DNA of 64,000 bases from Roseiarcus sp963709655 (GCA_963709655.1 CAVPXF010000053.1:434001-498000); one strand, 5' to 3'; positions 35,643 to 45,375 are shown, numbered from the stretch's first letter. Numbers and translations are program-made. The notes: a model not told the origin generated them from the letters alone.

Positions 35643-36712
35643 TGCGCGGCCTCGCGCTCGATGAGCGCGCGCTTGCGCGCGACGCCCCACCGGTAGCCCG
35701 AAAGGTCGCCGTCGGTCCGCACGACGCGGTGGCACGGGATCGCCACCGCGAGCGGATTGCCGGCGCAGGCCTGGGCGACGGCGCGCACGGCCTTGGGACG
35801 GCCGATCGCCCTGGCGATCTCGCCATAGGTCGCCGTCGCGCCGGCCGGGATCGCGCGCAAAGCCTGCCAGACCTGCTGCTGGAAGGCGGTGCCTCGGATA
35901 TCGAGCGGCAAGTCGAACCGTTGGCCGGGCGCCTCGACGAGGCCGACGACCTGAGCGACCGTCCGCTCGAACGCCGCGTCGGCGCCGACGAGCTTTGCCC
36001 GCGGGAACTTGTCCTGAAGCTCGCGCACCAGCGCCTCCGGGTCGTCGCCGAGCATGATGGCCGCGACGCCCTTGTCGGTGGCGGCGACCAGCACGGCGCC
36101 GAGCGAGGCCTCGCCGACCGCAAAGCGGATGACCTCGCCCTCCCCTCCCCGCCGCGTCGCCGACGGCGTCATGCCGAGCCGGGCGGTCGCCGTCTCGTAG
36201 AACCGGCTCGAAGCGTTGAAGCCGGCGTCGTAGATCGCCTCGGTGACGGTGCTCGCGGTTCGCAAGGCCTCGGCGGCGCGGCGCGCCCGCGTCTCGGCGG
36301 CATAGGCTTTTGGCGTTACTCCGGTCACCGTCTTGAAGACGCGATGGAAATGGAACGGGCTTAAGGAGGCCTCGGCCGCGAGCGCGGCGACCGAGGGCGG
36401 CTCCTCGGCCGCGGCGATCGTCGCGCAGGCGCGGCGAACAAGCGCGACATGGCGGTCGGGCTCGGCCGCCCGGTCGGGCCGGCAGCGCTTGCAGGCGCGA
36501 AAGCCCGCTCGCTCCGCCGCTTCCGGCGTCGGAAAGAACGAGACGTTCTCGCGCTTCGCCGGACGCGAGGCGCAGCTCGGGCGGCAATAGACGCCGGTGG
36601 TCTTGACCGCGAACACGAAGGCGCCGTCGAAATCCGTTGAGCGGCGGCGGACGGCGTTCCATTTGTCGTCGAAAGTGAGATCGTGGACGGGTTCGGCCAT
36701 GGCGGTGAACAT
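35639..36712 (-). CDS. ada: Ada: bifunctional methyl-DNA repair protein and activator
   Basis: A 357-residue Ada. The N-terminal zinc domain has GVYCRPSCASRPAKREN and FRACKRCRPD, giving the four Cys and the acceptor Cys for methylphosphotriesters. An AraC-type HTH follows (LAAEASLSPFHFHRVFKTVTGVTPKAYA). The C-terminal MGMT domain (RGTAFQQQVWQALRAIPAG, NPLAVAIPCHRVVRTDGDLSGYRWGVARKRALIERE) has the catalytic Cys in PCHR. When methylated, Ada activates its own operon, which here would include the oxygenase coupled by ATGA. All key residues are intact. The start is at 36712, or four codons later at the second Met. Confidence 0.95.
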   Translation of the reverse strand: MFTAMAEPVHDLTFDDKWNAVRRRSTDFDGAFVFAVKTTGVYCRPSCASRPAKRENVSFFPTPEAAERAGFRACKRCRPDRAAEPDRHVALVRRACATIAAAEEPPSVAALAAEASLSPFHFHRVFKTVTGVTPKAYAAETRARRAAEALRTASTVTEAIYDAGFNASSRFYETATARLGMTPSATRRGGEGEVIRFAVGEASLGAVLVAATDKGVAAIMLGDDPEALVRELQDKFPRAKLVGADAAFERTVAQVVGLVEAPGQRFDLPLDIRGTAFQQQVWQALRAIPAGATATYGEIARAIGRPKAVRAVAQACAGNPLAVAIPCHRVVRTDGDLSGYRWGVARKRALIEREAAQ

Positions 36713-36950
36713 AAGGGCTGCTCCGAGATTTCGCTTGCGGGTTCCGTTCTAACGCGACCGCCTTGGCGCCGAACTCCGTTCCTTGCGGTTGAATTTTCGG
36801 CCTCGCCATTCCTGTCCGCGTTCAGCGGGGCATTCGGCGCGGCGAGACACTCGTCCCCCGGTCGAACGCCGTCAATGGGCCGCGTCTCGCGATTTGCGTA
36901 CGACATAGACTTTGCAGACAGCGTCAGCGGTCCAGACAAAGATCAGGACT

Positions 36951-36964
36951 GTGACCGGGGTCAC
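36951..36964. promoter_or_regulatory. 14-bp palindrome upstream of the 37056 gene
   Basis: GTGACCGGGGTCAC is an almost perfect dyad about 92 bp upstream of the ATG and between ada and this gene. It could be an operator for either divergent gene. The role is inferred from position only. Confidence 0.35.
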
Positions 36965-37055
36965 TTTCTTCTGTCTGGAATTAGGTAAGTTCCGTTTGGC
37001 GCTTTAGCGCCGTGAATGTCGACGATTGATTTCGAAAAACGATGGAGGAAAACAG

Positions 37056-38099
37056 ATGGCTGGACTTAAACAAGCCTTCACCATGCCCGCCGAATTCAGG
37101 ATCCACGAGGTTCGTCCGCGTGGGGCGCCTGGGGCGCCGCAACCGGCCGCGCTCGCTCCAGCCGCTGATCCGCCCCTCGGTCCGCTTGCAGCCTTCGTGG
37201 GGACATGGACCGGCATCGGATTCAATACCATCTTCCGGCCGCAAAAGCAGACGTTTCCGCTCCCGATCCCCGCTCCGGGCGACAACCTGCTCGAACTCAA
37301 CCTCACCCAAGAGACGCTATCGTTCAATACGCCTCTGGGCTCGGTCCCGAATCGCGGGACTCTTCAGGGTGATCTCTTCCTCAACGGCGTTCCTTATGTT
37401 CAGTCGGTCAGCGACGTGACAAATCCTGCCCCGCCGACCGCTATTCATTTCGAGCCGGGAATTTGGCTGAGCATCCCGGCTACGACTGCGCCCAATGTGC
37501 CTATATCGGTCGCGCGGATGGCTTCGATCCCGCATGGAACCACGATTATGGCGCAGGGCTTGGCGTTACCCGCAAAGGACGGGCCGCCGGACATAGCTGC
37601 TGTCGATATCACTCCGTTCCCGATCGGCGGGGGCCCGAGTATTCGTTTTCCGAGTCAGACCGCAGCGAACCAGGGCACCGCGCGCCTCCCGCAAGATCTC
37701 ACGCCGTGGACAGACGCCGGCACGATTACTCAGGGGGTGCTCGACGACCCGAACACGATGCTCCGGAAGGCCATCTCGGTGCAGAACATTCTGTCCACGA
37801 CCACGATGGTTGTGAGCACGGATCCGAACTCGCCTCTCTTCGGCGGCGGCACGGACAACATCGCGTTCCTTCTCGGGGACCCAAAGGGCGCGACGCCGAA
37901 CGCAAACGCCGTGACAATGGAGGCGGTCTTCTGGATCGAAACGGTCGAACACGAACTTCACATCGATTTCCCGAACGGACACGTTCCAACGACCGTGCAG
38001 CCCCGGGGAGCGCCTTTTGGGCTTCCTGTCCCGACGTTCCTGCTCGATCCGCCGATTCAGCTGACGGGACCGCGCGTCATCAAAGTCACCTCGACTTAA
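37056..38099 (+). CDS. Heme-binding beta-barrel-like hypothetical protein
   Basis: A 347-residue protein with no signal peptide. FVGTWTGIGFNTIFRPQ, then NLLELNLTQETLSF, HFEPGIWLSIPATT and ARMASIPHGTTIMAQG resemble the FABP/nitrobindin-like barrels (GTWxGxG ... GIW), but the chain is twice their length and the known heme-ligand His is not evident. Relatives, as far as I recall, occur in fungi and soil bacteria and have no assigned role. The start at ATG 37056 follows ATGGAGGAAA, a good ribosome site. It is monocistronic; the 240 bp upstream contains a GTGACCGGGGTCAC palindrome at about 36951-36964. Confidence 0.5.
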   Translation: MAGLKQAFTMPAEFRIHEVRPRGAPGAPQPAALAPAADPPLGPLAAFVGTWTGIGFNTIFRPQKQTFPLPIPAPGDNLLELNLTQETLSFNTPLGSVPNRGTLQGDLFLNGVPYVQSVSDVTNPAPPTAIHFEPGIWLSIPATTAPNVPISVARMASIPHGTTIMAQGLALPAKDGPPDIAAVDITPFPIGGGPSIRFPSQTAANQGTARLPQDLTPWTDAGTITQGVLDDPNTMLRKAISVQNILSTTTMVVSTDPNSPLFGGGTDNIAFLLGDPKGATPNANAVTMEAVFWIETVEHELHIDFPNGHVPTTVQPRGAPFGLPVPTFLLDPPIQLTGPRVIKVTST

Positions 38100-38343
38100 A
38101 TTCAATATAGCCAGAAGGTCATCCTAAACTTCGCCGGCTTGAGTTGGCCGCATGTCTCGGTCGCGACGCTGGTTCCGGCTGATCCGCTCCCGATCCCGGC
38201 CTCCGCCTGGTGATCCAAGTCGGCGCGGGTGGGGCTCGCCCTCCCGCTTGATGCGCGTCGAGCGACGGCGTCCAGATGGTCGCCGTCGCTCGCACGAGTG
38301 CGAGGCCTTCGACGGCCAGGGGGCCTTCCGCCGCCTTAGGCGG
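38100..38343. other. Intergenic, nothing recognised
   Basis: Between the 37056-38099 gene and the ISAzo13-family element. Contains no supported gene; short GC-rich dyads (GCCGCCTTAGGCGGC near 38329) lie at the IS edge. Confidence 0.4.
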
Positions 38344-39659
38344 CGCCCAAAGACTGGTGAATCGGTTTGGTGTTCTACTGGCGTGGGCTGTTTACGGGAT
38401 TCCTGTCGCCGGGGCTGCGGTCTATAGCAGATAGATGATCGACGAATCACCGCTGCGAGCCCGTTACGAAGCCCTTCGTTCCTGTCTGAACGAACGGGGC
38501 CGGCGGTTGAACACGGCGGCGGAGGCGAAGGCCGCGGGCTACGGTGGGATTGCGGCGGCGGCGCGCGCGACGAAGGTCGCCCGCAGCACGATTGGACGCG
38601 GTCTGAAGGACCTGCAGGACCCCGGTTCATTGACAGGAAAGGTGCGGCGGAAAGGCGGCGGCGGCCCTCTGTTGACAACCAAAGATCCGACGCTGCTGGC
38701 GGACTTGCAACGATTGCTCGAGCCCGCGACGATGGGCGATCCGATGCGGCCATTGGTATGGGTGTCCAAGAGCCACGAGAAGCTGGCGACGGCGCTTCGC
38801 CAGATGGGCCATAAGGTGAGTTCGTCAACCGTTCCCAAATTATTGCGGGAATTGAAATACTGCCGCCATTACAACCGGAAGACCAAAGAGAGCGGCAAAC
38901 ATCCCGATCGCGACGCGCAGTTCGAATATATCAACGCCAAGGTCGAAGCGTTCCAGGCAGCCGGCGAACCCACGCTATCAATCGACGCGAAAAAGAAGGA
39001 ATTGCTCGGCGAATTCAAGAACGGCGGCAGCGACTATGGGCCGCAAGGCCAGCCGATCGAGGTCAATACCCACGATTTCGAGGACAAGGAGCTCGGCAAG
39101 GTTGTCCCTTACGGCGTCTACGACATCGGCGCCAACCTCGGCTATGTCAGCCTCGGAATTGACCACGATACCGGGCAATTCGCGGTCAACGCGGTTCGTC
39201 TATGGCTCGAACAAATCGGCCGCGGGCTGTATCCCGGCATGAAGCGCCTGATGATCACGGCCGACGGCGGCGGCTCCAACGGTTCACGCTTGCGTCTGTG
39301 GAAGTTGGCGCTCCAGCAACTTGCCGATGAAACCGGGCTGATCATCCAGGTCTGCCACTACCCGCCGGGGACATCGAAGTGGAACAAGATCGAGCACCGC
39401 ATGTTCTGTCACATCACACAAAACTGGCGCGCCATGCCTCTGGCCAGCCTGCTCATCGTCATCGCACTGATTTCCAACACAACAACGAAAACCGGCTTGA
39501 AGATTTCCTGCGGGCTCGATCGCAATACCTATCTCAAGGGCATCAAGGTTTCCGACGCGGACATGGCGAGCCTGAACATAACCCGCGACGCGTTCCACCC
39601 AGAATGGAACTACAACATCGCGCCGAGAAAAAACACCATGGAGCGATAGTCTTTGGGCG
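38344..39659 (+). mobile_element. ISAzo13-family insertion sequence
   Basis: About 1.3 kb. The ends share CGCCCAAAGACT (38344-38355) and its complement AGTCTTTGGGCG (39648-39659). One intact transposase fills it. Target duplication is not clear. Confidence 0.75.
38435..39649 (+). CDS. ISAzo13-family transposase
   Basis: A 404-residue DDE transposase. LDLQDPGSLTGKVRRKGGG-type N-terminus with a helix-turn-helix (AAAARATKVARSTIGRGL), then the catalytic blocks: SIDAKKKELLGEFKNGGSDYG, ITADGGGSNGSRLRLWK (second Asp), and PGTSKWNKIEHRMF with the Glu. This is the ISAzo13 pattern. No internal stop or shift, so the element may be functional. Codon use is less GC-extreme than its neighbours. Confidence 0.9.
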   Translation: MIDESPLRARYEALRSCLNERGRRLNTAAEAKAAGYGGIAAAARATKVARSTIGRGLKDLQDPGSLTGKVRRKGGGGPLLTTKDPTLLADLQRLLEPATMGDPMRPLVWVSKSHEKLATALRQMGHKVSSSTVPKLLRELKYCRHYNRKTKESGKHPDRDAQFEYINAKVEAFQAAGEPTLSIDAKKKELLGEFKNGGSDYGPQGQPIEVNTHDFEDKELGKVVPYGVYDIGANLGYVSLGIDHDTGQFAVNAVRLWLEQIGRGLYPGMKRLMITADGGGSNGSRLRLWKLALQQLADETGLIIQVCHYPPGTSKWNKIEHRMFCHITQNWRAMPLASLLIVIALISNTTTKTGLKISCGLDRNTYLKGIKVSDADMASLNITRDAFHPEWNYNIAPRKNTMER

Positions 39660-39664
39660 TCGCC

Positions 39665-40303
39665 TTACGCCGTCCTCTTCATCGCCCCCCCGGCCGCATC
39701 CGCGATCGAGCGAGCGCCAAACAGGATGAAGATCACGCCCACCACCCGCGTCACCGCGACGCCGTGGGTCAGGAAGAACTTGCGCACCGCCGGCAACCCC
39801 GCGGTGAAGATCAGCGTTGCGTCGGCGAGCAGGAAACCGGCGAAGGCGGCGAGGAACATCTGCGGCGCGTCGGCGGCGTGAAGCGCGCCGATATAGGGCG
39901 CGACAATGGCCGAGAACATCGCCAGCGCCACCGGGTAGGACTTCGGGTTGGTGAGGCCGAAGGCCATGCCGGTCGTCAGCGGCCGCTCGCCGCCGATCGT
40001 CTTGGGCGGCGCATCCTTGCGAGTCATCAGGGCGCGCGCGCCGAGGTAGCAGAGATAGAGGCCGCAGACGAAGCCGAGCGCTTCGAACAGCGTCGGGCCG
40101 ATCCGGTTGGCGCCGACGATGGCCGCGACCGCCAGCGCCCCCCACACCACGTCGCCGACCAGATGCCCACAGATGAAATACGCGCCCGAGACGCGCCCGC
40201 GCGAGGCCGCGAGCGTAAAGAGCGCCAGAAACGCCGGCCCCGGCGTGACGACATAGAGATAGGCGGCGATCAGGGTGGCGATCAGGATCTGCGGACTGGT
40301 CAA
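39665..40303 (-). CDS. LysE/RhtB-family amino-acid exporter
   Basis: About 212 residues and six predicted helices. ILIATLIAAYLYVVTPGPAFLALF carries the PGP motif of the family, then GRVSGAYFICGHLVGDVVW, LGFVCGLYLCYLGARAL, and TTGMAFGLTNPKSYP, with the NPK signature. Substrate is unknown. A TTG start at 40301-40303 follows GAGGGAAGC; the longer frame to 40357 would run through the VapBC operator and is unlikely. It is divergent from vapBC. Confidence 0.85.
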   Translation of the reverse strand: MTSPQILIATLIAAYLYVVTPGPAFLALFTLAASRGRVSGAYFICGHLVGDVVWGALAVAAIVGANRIGPTLFEALGFVCGLYLCYLGARALMTRKDAPPKTIGGERPLTTGMAFGLTNPKSYPVALAMFSAIVAPYIGALHAADAPQMFLAAFAGFLLADATLIFTAGLPAVRKFFLTHGVAVTRVVGVIFILFGARSIADAAGGAMKRTA

Positions 40304-40323
40304 GCTTCCCTCGTGGCATAGAC

Positions 40324-40339
40324 CATGATATATATCATG
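40324..40339. promoter_or_regulatory. Palindromic operator of vapBC
   Basis: CATGATATATATCATG is a perfect 16-bp palindrome, AT-rich in a GC-rich genome, 20 bp upstream of the vapB ATG. VapB-VapC complexes usually autorepress from such sites. It also lies 20 bp upstream of the lysE start. Confidence 0.75.
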
Positions 40340-40358
40340 GAGTGAAAGGTCCCGCACA

Positions 40359-40619
40359 ATGAGTCAGGTCGCAAAGGTATTCAAGAACGGGCGCAGCCAG
40401 GCCGTGCGGCTGCCGGCGGCCTATCGCTTCGAGGTCGACGAGGTCTATATCCGCCGCGACCCTGAGACCGGCGACGTCATCCTCTCGACAAGGCCGGGGT
40501 CCTTCGACCGGTTTTTCGCCGCGCTCGCTGAAGGTAAGGCCCCGGACGACTTCCTGAGCTCCGACGAACGCAGCCAGGGCGAGGGGGAGCGCGATCCCTT
40601 CGCGGACAGGAACGCATGA
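40359..40619 (+). CDS. vapB: VapB-type antitoxin (AbrB/SpoVT fold)
   Basis: An 86-residue antitoxin. AKVFKNGRSQAVRLPAAYRFEVDEVYIRRDPETGDVIL is the swapped-hairpin AbrB-like DNA-binding domain with the NGRSQAVRLP signature. The C-terminal tail (DRFFAALAEGKAPDDFL) binds the toxin. Its stop overlaps the vapC start as ATGA (40616-40619). The 16-bp palindrome just upstream is its likely operator. Confidence 0.9.
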   Translation: MSQVAKVFKNGRSQAVRLPAAYRFEVDEVYIRRDPETGDVILSTRPGSFDRFFAALAEGKAPDDFLSSDERSQGEGERDPFADRNA

Positions 40620-41017
40620 CGCGCCTCCTGCTCGACACCAACACGGCGAGCGGATTGCTGAAGGGTCAGCCGAACGTCGCGGCGCGCCTCAAGGCGGCGC
40701 GGCCGGAGCAGGTCTGTCTTTCCGTAGTGACGGAGGCCGAGCTTCTTTACGGAGTGGCCAAACGGCCGGAAGCGACAAGGCTTCGCGCCTCCGTCAACGA
40801 GTTTTTGTCCGCCATCGACGTTCTGCCCTGGACCAGCGCGACCGCCCGGCGATACGCGGCCCTTCGCGCCGAGCTCGAACGGCGCGGCCGGCCGCTCGGT
40901 CCGCTCGATCTGATGATCGCAGCCCAAGCCGCGGAGCACGACGCCCTGCTCGTCACCAACGACTGCACCTTCGGGATGGTTCCGGGGCTTCGTATTGAGG
41001 ATTGGACCACGGGGTGA
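40616..41017 (+). CDS. vapC: VapC toxin (PIN-domain ribonuclease)
   Basis: A 133-residue PIN-domain endonuclease. The acidic triad/quartet is visible: Asp7 (LLDTNTASG), Glu in VVTEAELLYGV, Asp in PLDLMIAAQA and Asp in LVTNDCTFG. VapC toxins cleave tRNA (often initiator tRNA) or 23S rRNA. It is coupled to vapB by ATGA. A long inverted repeat lies directly downstream and probably terminates transcription from both sides. Confidence 0.92.
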   Translation: MTRLLLDTNTASGLLKGQPNVAARLKAARPEQVCLSVVTEAELLYGVAKRPEATRLRASVNEFLSAIDVLPWTSATARRYAALRAELERRGRPLGPLDLMIAAQAAEHDALLVTNDCTFGMVPGLRIEDWTTG

Positions 41018-41051
41018 AGGGGGCGGGCGCTCCCTTCACCAGCTTTGCTGG

Positions 41052-41188
41052 GGAAGGTGGCCCGATAGGGCCGGATGGGGTGCGGGCCGCCGCCGCAACC
41101 TTGGTCGGATTGCACGACCTTCACTGCAAACTCAAATCGGAGCTTCCCTGCTTTCCCCACCCCATCCGGCCCTATCGGACCACCTTCC
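41052..41188. terminator. Long inverted repeat between vapC and mutS
   Basis: GGAAGGTGGCCCGATAGGG (from 41052) continuing to CCGGATGGGGTG at 41082 pairs with CACCCCATCCGGCCCTATCGG (from 41158 region) to 41188. The two genes converge here, so it may act as a bidirectional terminator. It also belongs to the same GC-rich repeat family seen elsewhere. Confidence 0.6.
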
Positions 41189-41221
41189 CCGCTTACGCGG
41201 AGAAGGAAAGCCAGCGCCCCG

Positions 41222-43916
41222 CTAGCCGAGGAGCCTCTTGAGCACATAGAGCGCGGCATGCGCGTCGCGCGGGCTCATCTCGTCCGGATCGAGGGCGGCG
41301 ACGGCTTCGCGCAGGTCGTCGCGCGCAGGCGGCGCGGGCTCGTGCGGCTCGAAGGAAAAGAGCGGCAGCGAATCGAGCGTGCCGCGAGGCCGCGACGCTT
41401 CGAGATCGGCCAGCACCTTGCGCGCCCGCCGCAGCACCGAGGCCGGAAGGCCCGCGAGCTTGGCGACCTGGATGCCGTAGGAGCGGTCGGCGGCGCCGGC
41501 CATGACCTCGTGCAGGAACACCAGATTGCCCTTGAACTCGCTGATTCGCATGGTCAGGTTCACGAGCCTCGGCAGCGTCTCCGCGAGCCGGGTCAGCTCG
41601 TGGAAATGGGTGGCGAACAGCGCCCGCGAGCGGTTTGCGCCGTTCAGGTGCTCGACGCAGGCGTAGGCGATCGAGAGCCCGTCGAAGGTGGCCGTGCCGC
41701 GCCCGATCTCGTCGAGGATGACGAGCGAGCGCGCCGTCGCCTGATTGAGGATCGCCGCCGTCTCGACCATCTCGACCATGAAGGTCGAGCGGCCGCGGGC
41801 GAGGTCGTCGGCGGCGCCGACGCGGGAAAAGAGCCGGTCGACCACGCCGATATGGACCCGGCGCGCCGGAACGTAGGATCCCATCTGGGCGATCAGCGCG
41901 ATCAGCGCGTTCTGGCGCAGATAAGTCGATTTGCCCGCCATGTTGGGGCCGGTGACGACAGCGATGCGGCCGCCCTCGGCGATATCGCCGGTCAGGTCGC
42001 AGTCGTTGGCGACGAACGGTTCGCCGGCCGCCTTCAGCGCCGCCTCGACCACCGGATGCCGGCCGCCCTCGATGCGGAAGGCCAGCGAGGAATCGACGCG
42101 CGGCCGGGTCCAGTCGCGCTTCGCCGCCAGCTCCGCCAGCGCGGCGACGACGTCGACGGCCGCGAGCGCCGCGCCGAAGGCGCGCAACGCCTCGCCCTCG
42201 GCGAGGCAGGCCTGACGCAGGCGCTCGAAGGCGTCGAGTTCGAGTTTCAGCGCCCGGTCCGCGGCGGAGGCGATCTTCGCCTCGAGTTCGACGAGCGCAT
42301 TGGTGGCGAAGCGCAGCGCCCCCGCCATGGTCTGGCGATGGATGAAGGTCGCGTTCAGCGGGGCTTTCAGCAGCGCCTCGCCCAGCGCCTGCGGCGCCTC
42401 GATGTAATAGCCCAGCACGTTGTTGTGACGGATCTTGAGCTGGCGGACGCCGGTCTCCCCGGCATACGTCGCCTGCAGGTCGGCGATCACCCGCCGGCTC
42501 TCGTCGCGCAAGGCGCGCGCCTCGTCGAGCGGCGGCAGCGCGCCGGCGCGGACGAAGCCGCCGTCGCGTTTGACGAGCGGCAGGTCGTCGGCGAGCGTCG
42601 CCTCAAGCTCGGCAGTCAGCGCTCCGCAATCCGCCCGCAAGGCCGCATAGGCGCGCATCAGCTCGGGCGGCAGGTCCCCAGCCGATTGCAGAATGCGCGC
42701 GAGCGAGGCCGCCGCCGCGAGGCCGTCGCGCACGGCGGCCAGGTCGCGTGGGCCGGCGCGATCGAGGCTCAGGCGCGACAGCGAGCGCAGGAAGTCGGGC
42801 GCGCCGGCAAGCTCGCGGCGCAGCGCGTCCCGCGTCGGCGCGGCCTCGATCAGGAACGCGAGCGCGTCGAGCCGTTCGTCGATCGCGGCCGGGTCGGTCA
42901 GCGGGCTGGCGAGGCGCTCGGCCATGAGGCGGGCGCCGGCGGGCGTGACGGTGAGGTCGATGGTCGCCAGCAGCGATCCCTCGCGCGCGCCGCCGAGCGT
43001 GCGCGTGAGCTCGAGATTGGCGCGGGTCGCCGGATCGATCTCGAGGCTCGCGCCGCGCGCCCGTCGGGTCGGCGGCGACAGGGCCGGACGCGCCTCGAAC
43101 TGCGTGCGCTTGACGTAGGCCAGCGCCAGCGCCGCCGCCGCGATCTCCGCGCGCGTAAAGGCGCCGAAGCCGTCGAGAAGTCTCGACGCCGTAGAATTCG
43201 CACACCCGCCGCTCGGTCGCCGGCCCGTCGCCCGCCTCGCGCGCGAAAGGGATCGCGGGAACGCTGAGGTCGGCGACGAGGCGCCCGAACCCCACCTCGT
43301 CGAACACCGCCTGCGAAGCGACGATCTCGGAGGGCTCGAGCCGCGCGATTTCTGCGGCGAGGCCCGTTTCGTCCGCCTCCGACAGGGCGAAGGCCCCGGT
43401 CGACAGATCGAGCGCCGCAAGTCCATAGCACGAGCGCCCGTCGCTCGCCCGGACCCGCTGCACGGCGACGAGGAGCCGCGCCCGGCCCGGCTCGAGCAGG
43501 CGCTCCTCGGTGATCGTGCCGGGCGTGACGAGCCGCACGACGTCGCGCTTGACGACCGATTTCGGGCCGCGCCGCTTCGCCTCGGCCGGATCCTCGAGCT
43601 GCTCGCAGACCGCGACACGATGGCCAAGCGCGATCAGCCGGTTCAGGTAGTCGTCGGCGCGCTCGATCGGCACGCCGCACATGCGGATGTCCTCGCCGTC
43701 GTGCTTGCCGCGCTTGGTGAGCACGATGCCGAGCGCGCGGCTCGCGACCTCCGCGTCGTCGAAGAAGAGCTCGTAGAAGTCGCCCATCCGGTAGAACAGC
43801 AGGCAATCCGGGTTGGCCGCCTTGATCTCGAAGTACTGCGCCATCATCGGCGTCAGGCGCTGAGGTCCGGCTTCGAGGCCGGGATCGGCAACGGGGCTTA
43901 TGATCGTGGCGTCCAT
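41222..43916 (-). pseudogene. mutS: DNA mismatch-repair MutS, interrupted by a frameshift
   Basis: Two frames together give a full MutS of about 897 residues. The first (ATG 43916) carries the mismatch-binding domain with MMAQYFEIKAANPDCLLFYRMGDFYELFFDDA, connector and part of the lever. Near 43180 the phase must shift by +1: EFYGVET ends one frame and LDGFGAFTRAEIAAAALA continues the other, one base too many. The second frame has the core, clamp and ATPase: TGPNMAGKSTYLRQNALI (Walker A), DEIGRGTATFDG (Walker B) and FATHFHELT. If real, mismatch repair is lost; a sequencing error is equally possible. Confidence 0.85.
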
Positions 43917-44068
43917 CGGGCCGCAACTCTAGCAAATCGGCGCCCGGCCCGTGAGGGCGCAAGACGCGATATCCACGGAACCCGCGCCTACGGCCGTTTG
44001 CTGTTTGCTCGACGCGGCCAATTGTAACCGCGCTCGGCTCGAGCGCGGGACGCGGTCAACGACCGCGT

Positions 44069-45226
44069 CTACAGCGGCGCCGCCTTCAAAAGCCTCCGCG
44101 CCTTCATCGCGCTTGCCGCCATGGCGTAGCCGCCGCCCGCGCCGTCGACGAAATGCAGATGCCCGCGGTCTGAATAGGACGGCGCAAAGCAGGTGACCTG
44201 CGCCCCGGACTGGCGGAACGTTCCGTAGTCCGCGTAGTCCGCCGCCGCGGCCAGCTTGGCCTCGAGCGCATCGGCGAAGGCTTCGGAACAGTCGAGCGTC
44301 ATGCGCAGGCCGTCGTCGAACTTGCGGAAGTCGGCGTTGGCCGCGAGGTCGCCGACATAGCTTCGCATGTCGAACGAACCGGCCTTCAGCAGGAAGCGAT
44401 GGAAGACCGCCCCAACCGCGAAGCTCTTTGCGGCCCGCCAGAACGCCTTGAGCCGCCCCGCGCCCGAGGCCCGGCCGGCCGAGCTCTCGAGGCTGATCGC
44501 CGGCCCAGGGTCGGAAAAGCTCGAACTCTCCACGGTCACAGGCCGTCCGCCGCCATCGGTTTTTTGCGCCATCGCGATCACCTCGTCGAGCAGGGCGGCG
44601 AAGCGGGGATCGTCGCCGCGCGGCGCGACGATCAGCGACAGAACGATCCCGCGCTCAGCCGGCGAAACAGTCCAGCGACAGGAGAGGCCCGACAGATCCG
44701 GGCGCGCGTCGGGGTCGACCGGCAGCGCGTAGTCGCCGCGCTTGGCGCGCTCCTCGAACCAGGAAAGCCCGCCGCCGGTGAACATCGCATAGGCCGCATG
44801 GGGCGAGGCCCCGTAGCGGGCGACGCGGACGTCGCGGCCGCCGGCGCGGATGTCGCCGGCCGCGATCATCGCGACCCTGAGATCCATGCCGAATTCTGCG
44901 TGCGAGAAGGCCGCCATGGCCGCGAGCGCCTTGGCCGCCGCGAGCGCGTGCTGCGGTCCGACGGCGAAACTCGCGCCATCGCCGCCGAAGACGAACGGAA
45001 AAGCGCGCCCGCCGAGCGCATTGGAGACCGCTGCGATCACCCCGGCCCCGATCATGTTGACCGCCTTGTAGCGTCCCTCGGCGATCGCCTTGGTCGAGCC
45101 GACGATGTCTGACAGGCCGACGGACCAGTCGTCGGGCAGCGGACGATAATTCTCGACCCGAACCGCGGCGGCGAAGTCGCCCAGAATCGGCAAGGATTGG
45201 TAGAAATCGCGTTCGTCGTCCGCCAT
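44069..45226 (-). CDS. DUF3095 protein (nucleotide-cyclase-like N-terminus)
   Basis: A 385-residue protein. N-terminal DDWSVGLSDIVGSTKAIAEGRYKAVNM and VFGGDGASFAV resemble the class III nucleotide-cyclase core (D-x-x-G-S/T-T and GGDG), and the middle carries ARPDLSGLSCRWTVSPAERG, typical of DUF3095. Whether it binds or makes a nucleotide is not known. The ATG at 45226 (MADDERDF) follows GAGGGGG; the frame five codons upstream starts with GTG. It stands alone between mutS and thiD. Confidence 0.75.
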   Translation of the reverse strand: MADDERDFYQSLPILGDFAAAVRVENYRPLPDDWSVGLSDIVGSTKAIAEGRYKAVNMIGAGVIAAVSNALGGRAFPFVFGGDGASFAVGPQHALAAAKALAAMAAFSHAEFGMDLRVAMIAAGDIRAGGRDVRVARYGASPHAAYAMFTGGGLSWFEERAKRGDYALPVDPDARPDLSGLSCRWTVSPAERGIVLSLIVAPRGDDPRFAALLDEVIAMAQKTDGGGRPVTVESSSFSDPGPAISLESSAGRASGAGRLKAFWRAAKSFAVGAVFHRFLLKAGSFDMRSYVGDLAANADFRKFDDGLRMTLDCSEAFADALEAKLAAAADYADYGTFRQSGAQVTCFAPSYSDRGHLHFVDGAGGGYAMAASAMKARRLLKAAPL

Positions 45227-45375
45227 CGGCAGCCCCCTCACTCTCTACGTAACGCAACGCCGCCGATCGGCAAGCCTCCCCGAAAATAACATGTTTTATG
45301 GACCGAACACGACGGCGTGCATGATCCGCCGGGGCGCCCGGATCGTGGGGGACGCGTCGAGAAGCGGCGCGAGCC

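Noticed and set aside
41052..41188. CRISPR-like repeats between vapC and mutS
   Set aside because: It is a single inverted repeat with no regular direct-repeat spacing; no cas genes in the window.
41075..43267. Plus-strand 730-codon frame across mutS
   Set aside because: Shadow of mutS; no motifs, no ribosome site.
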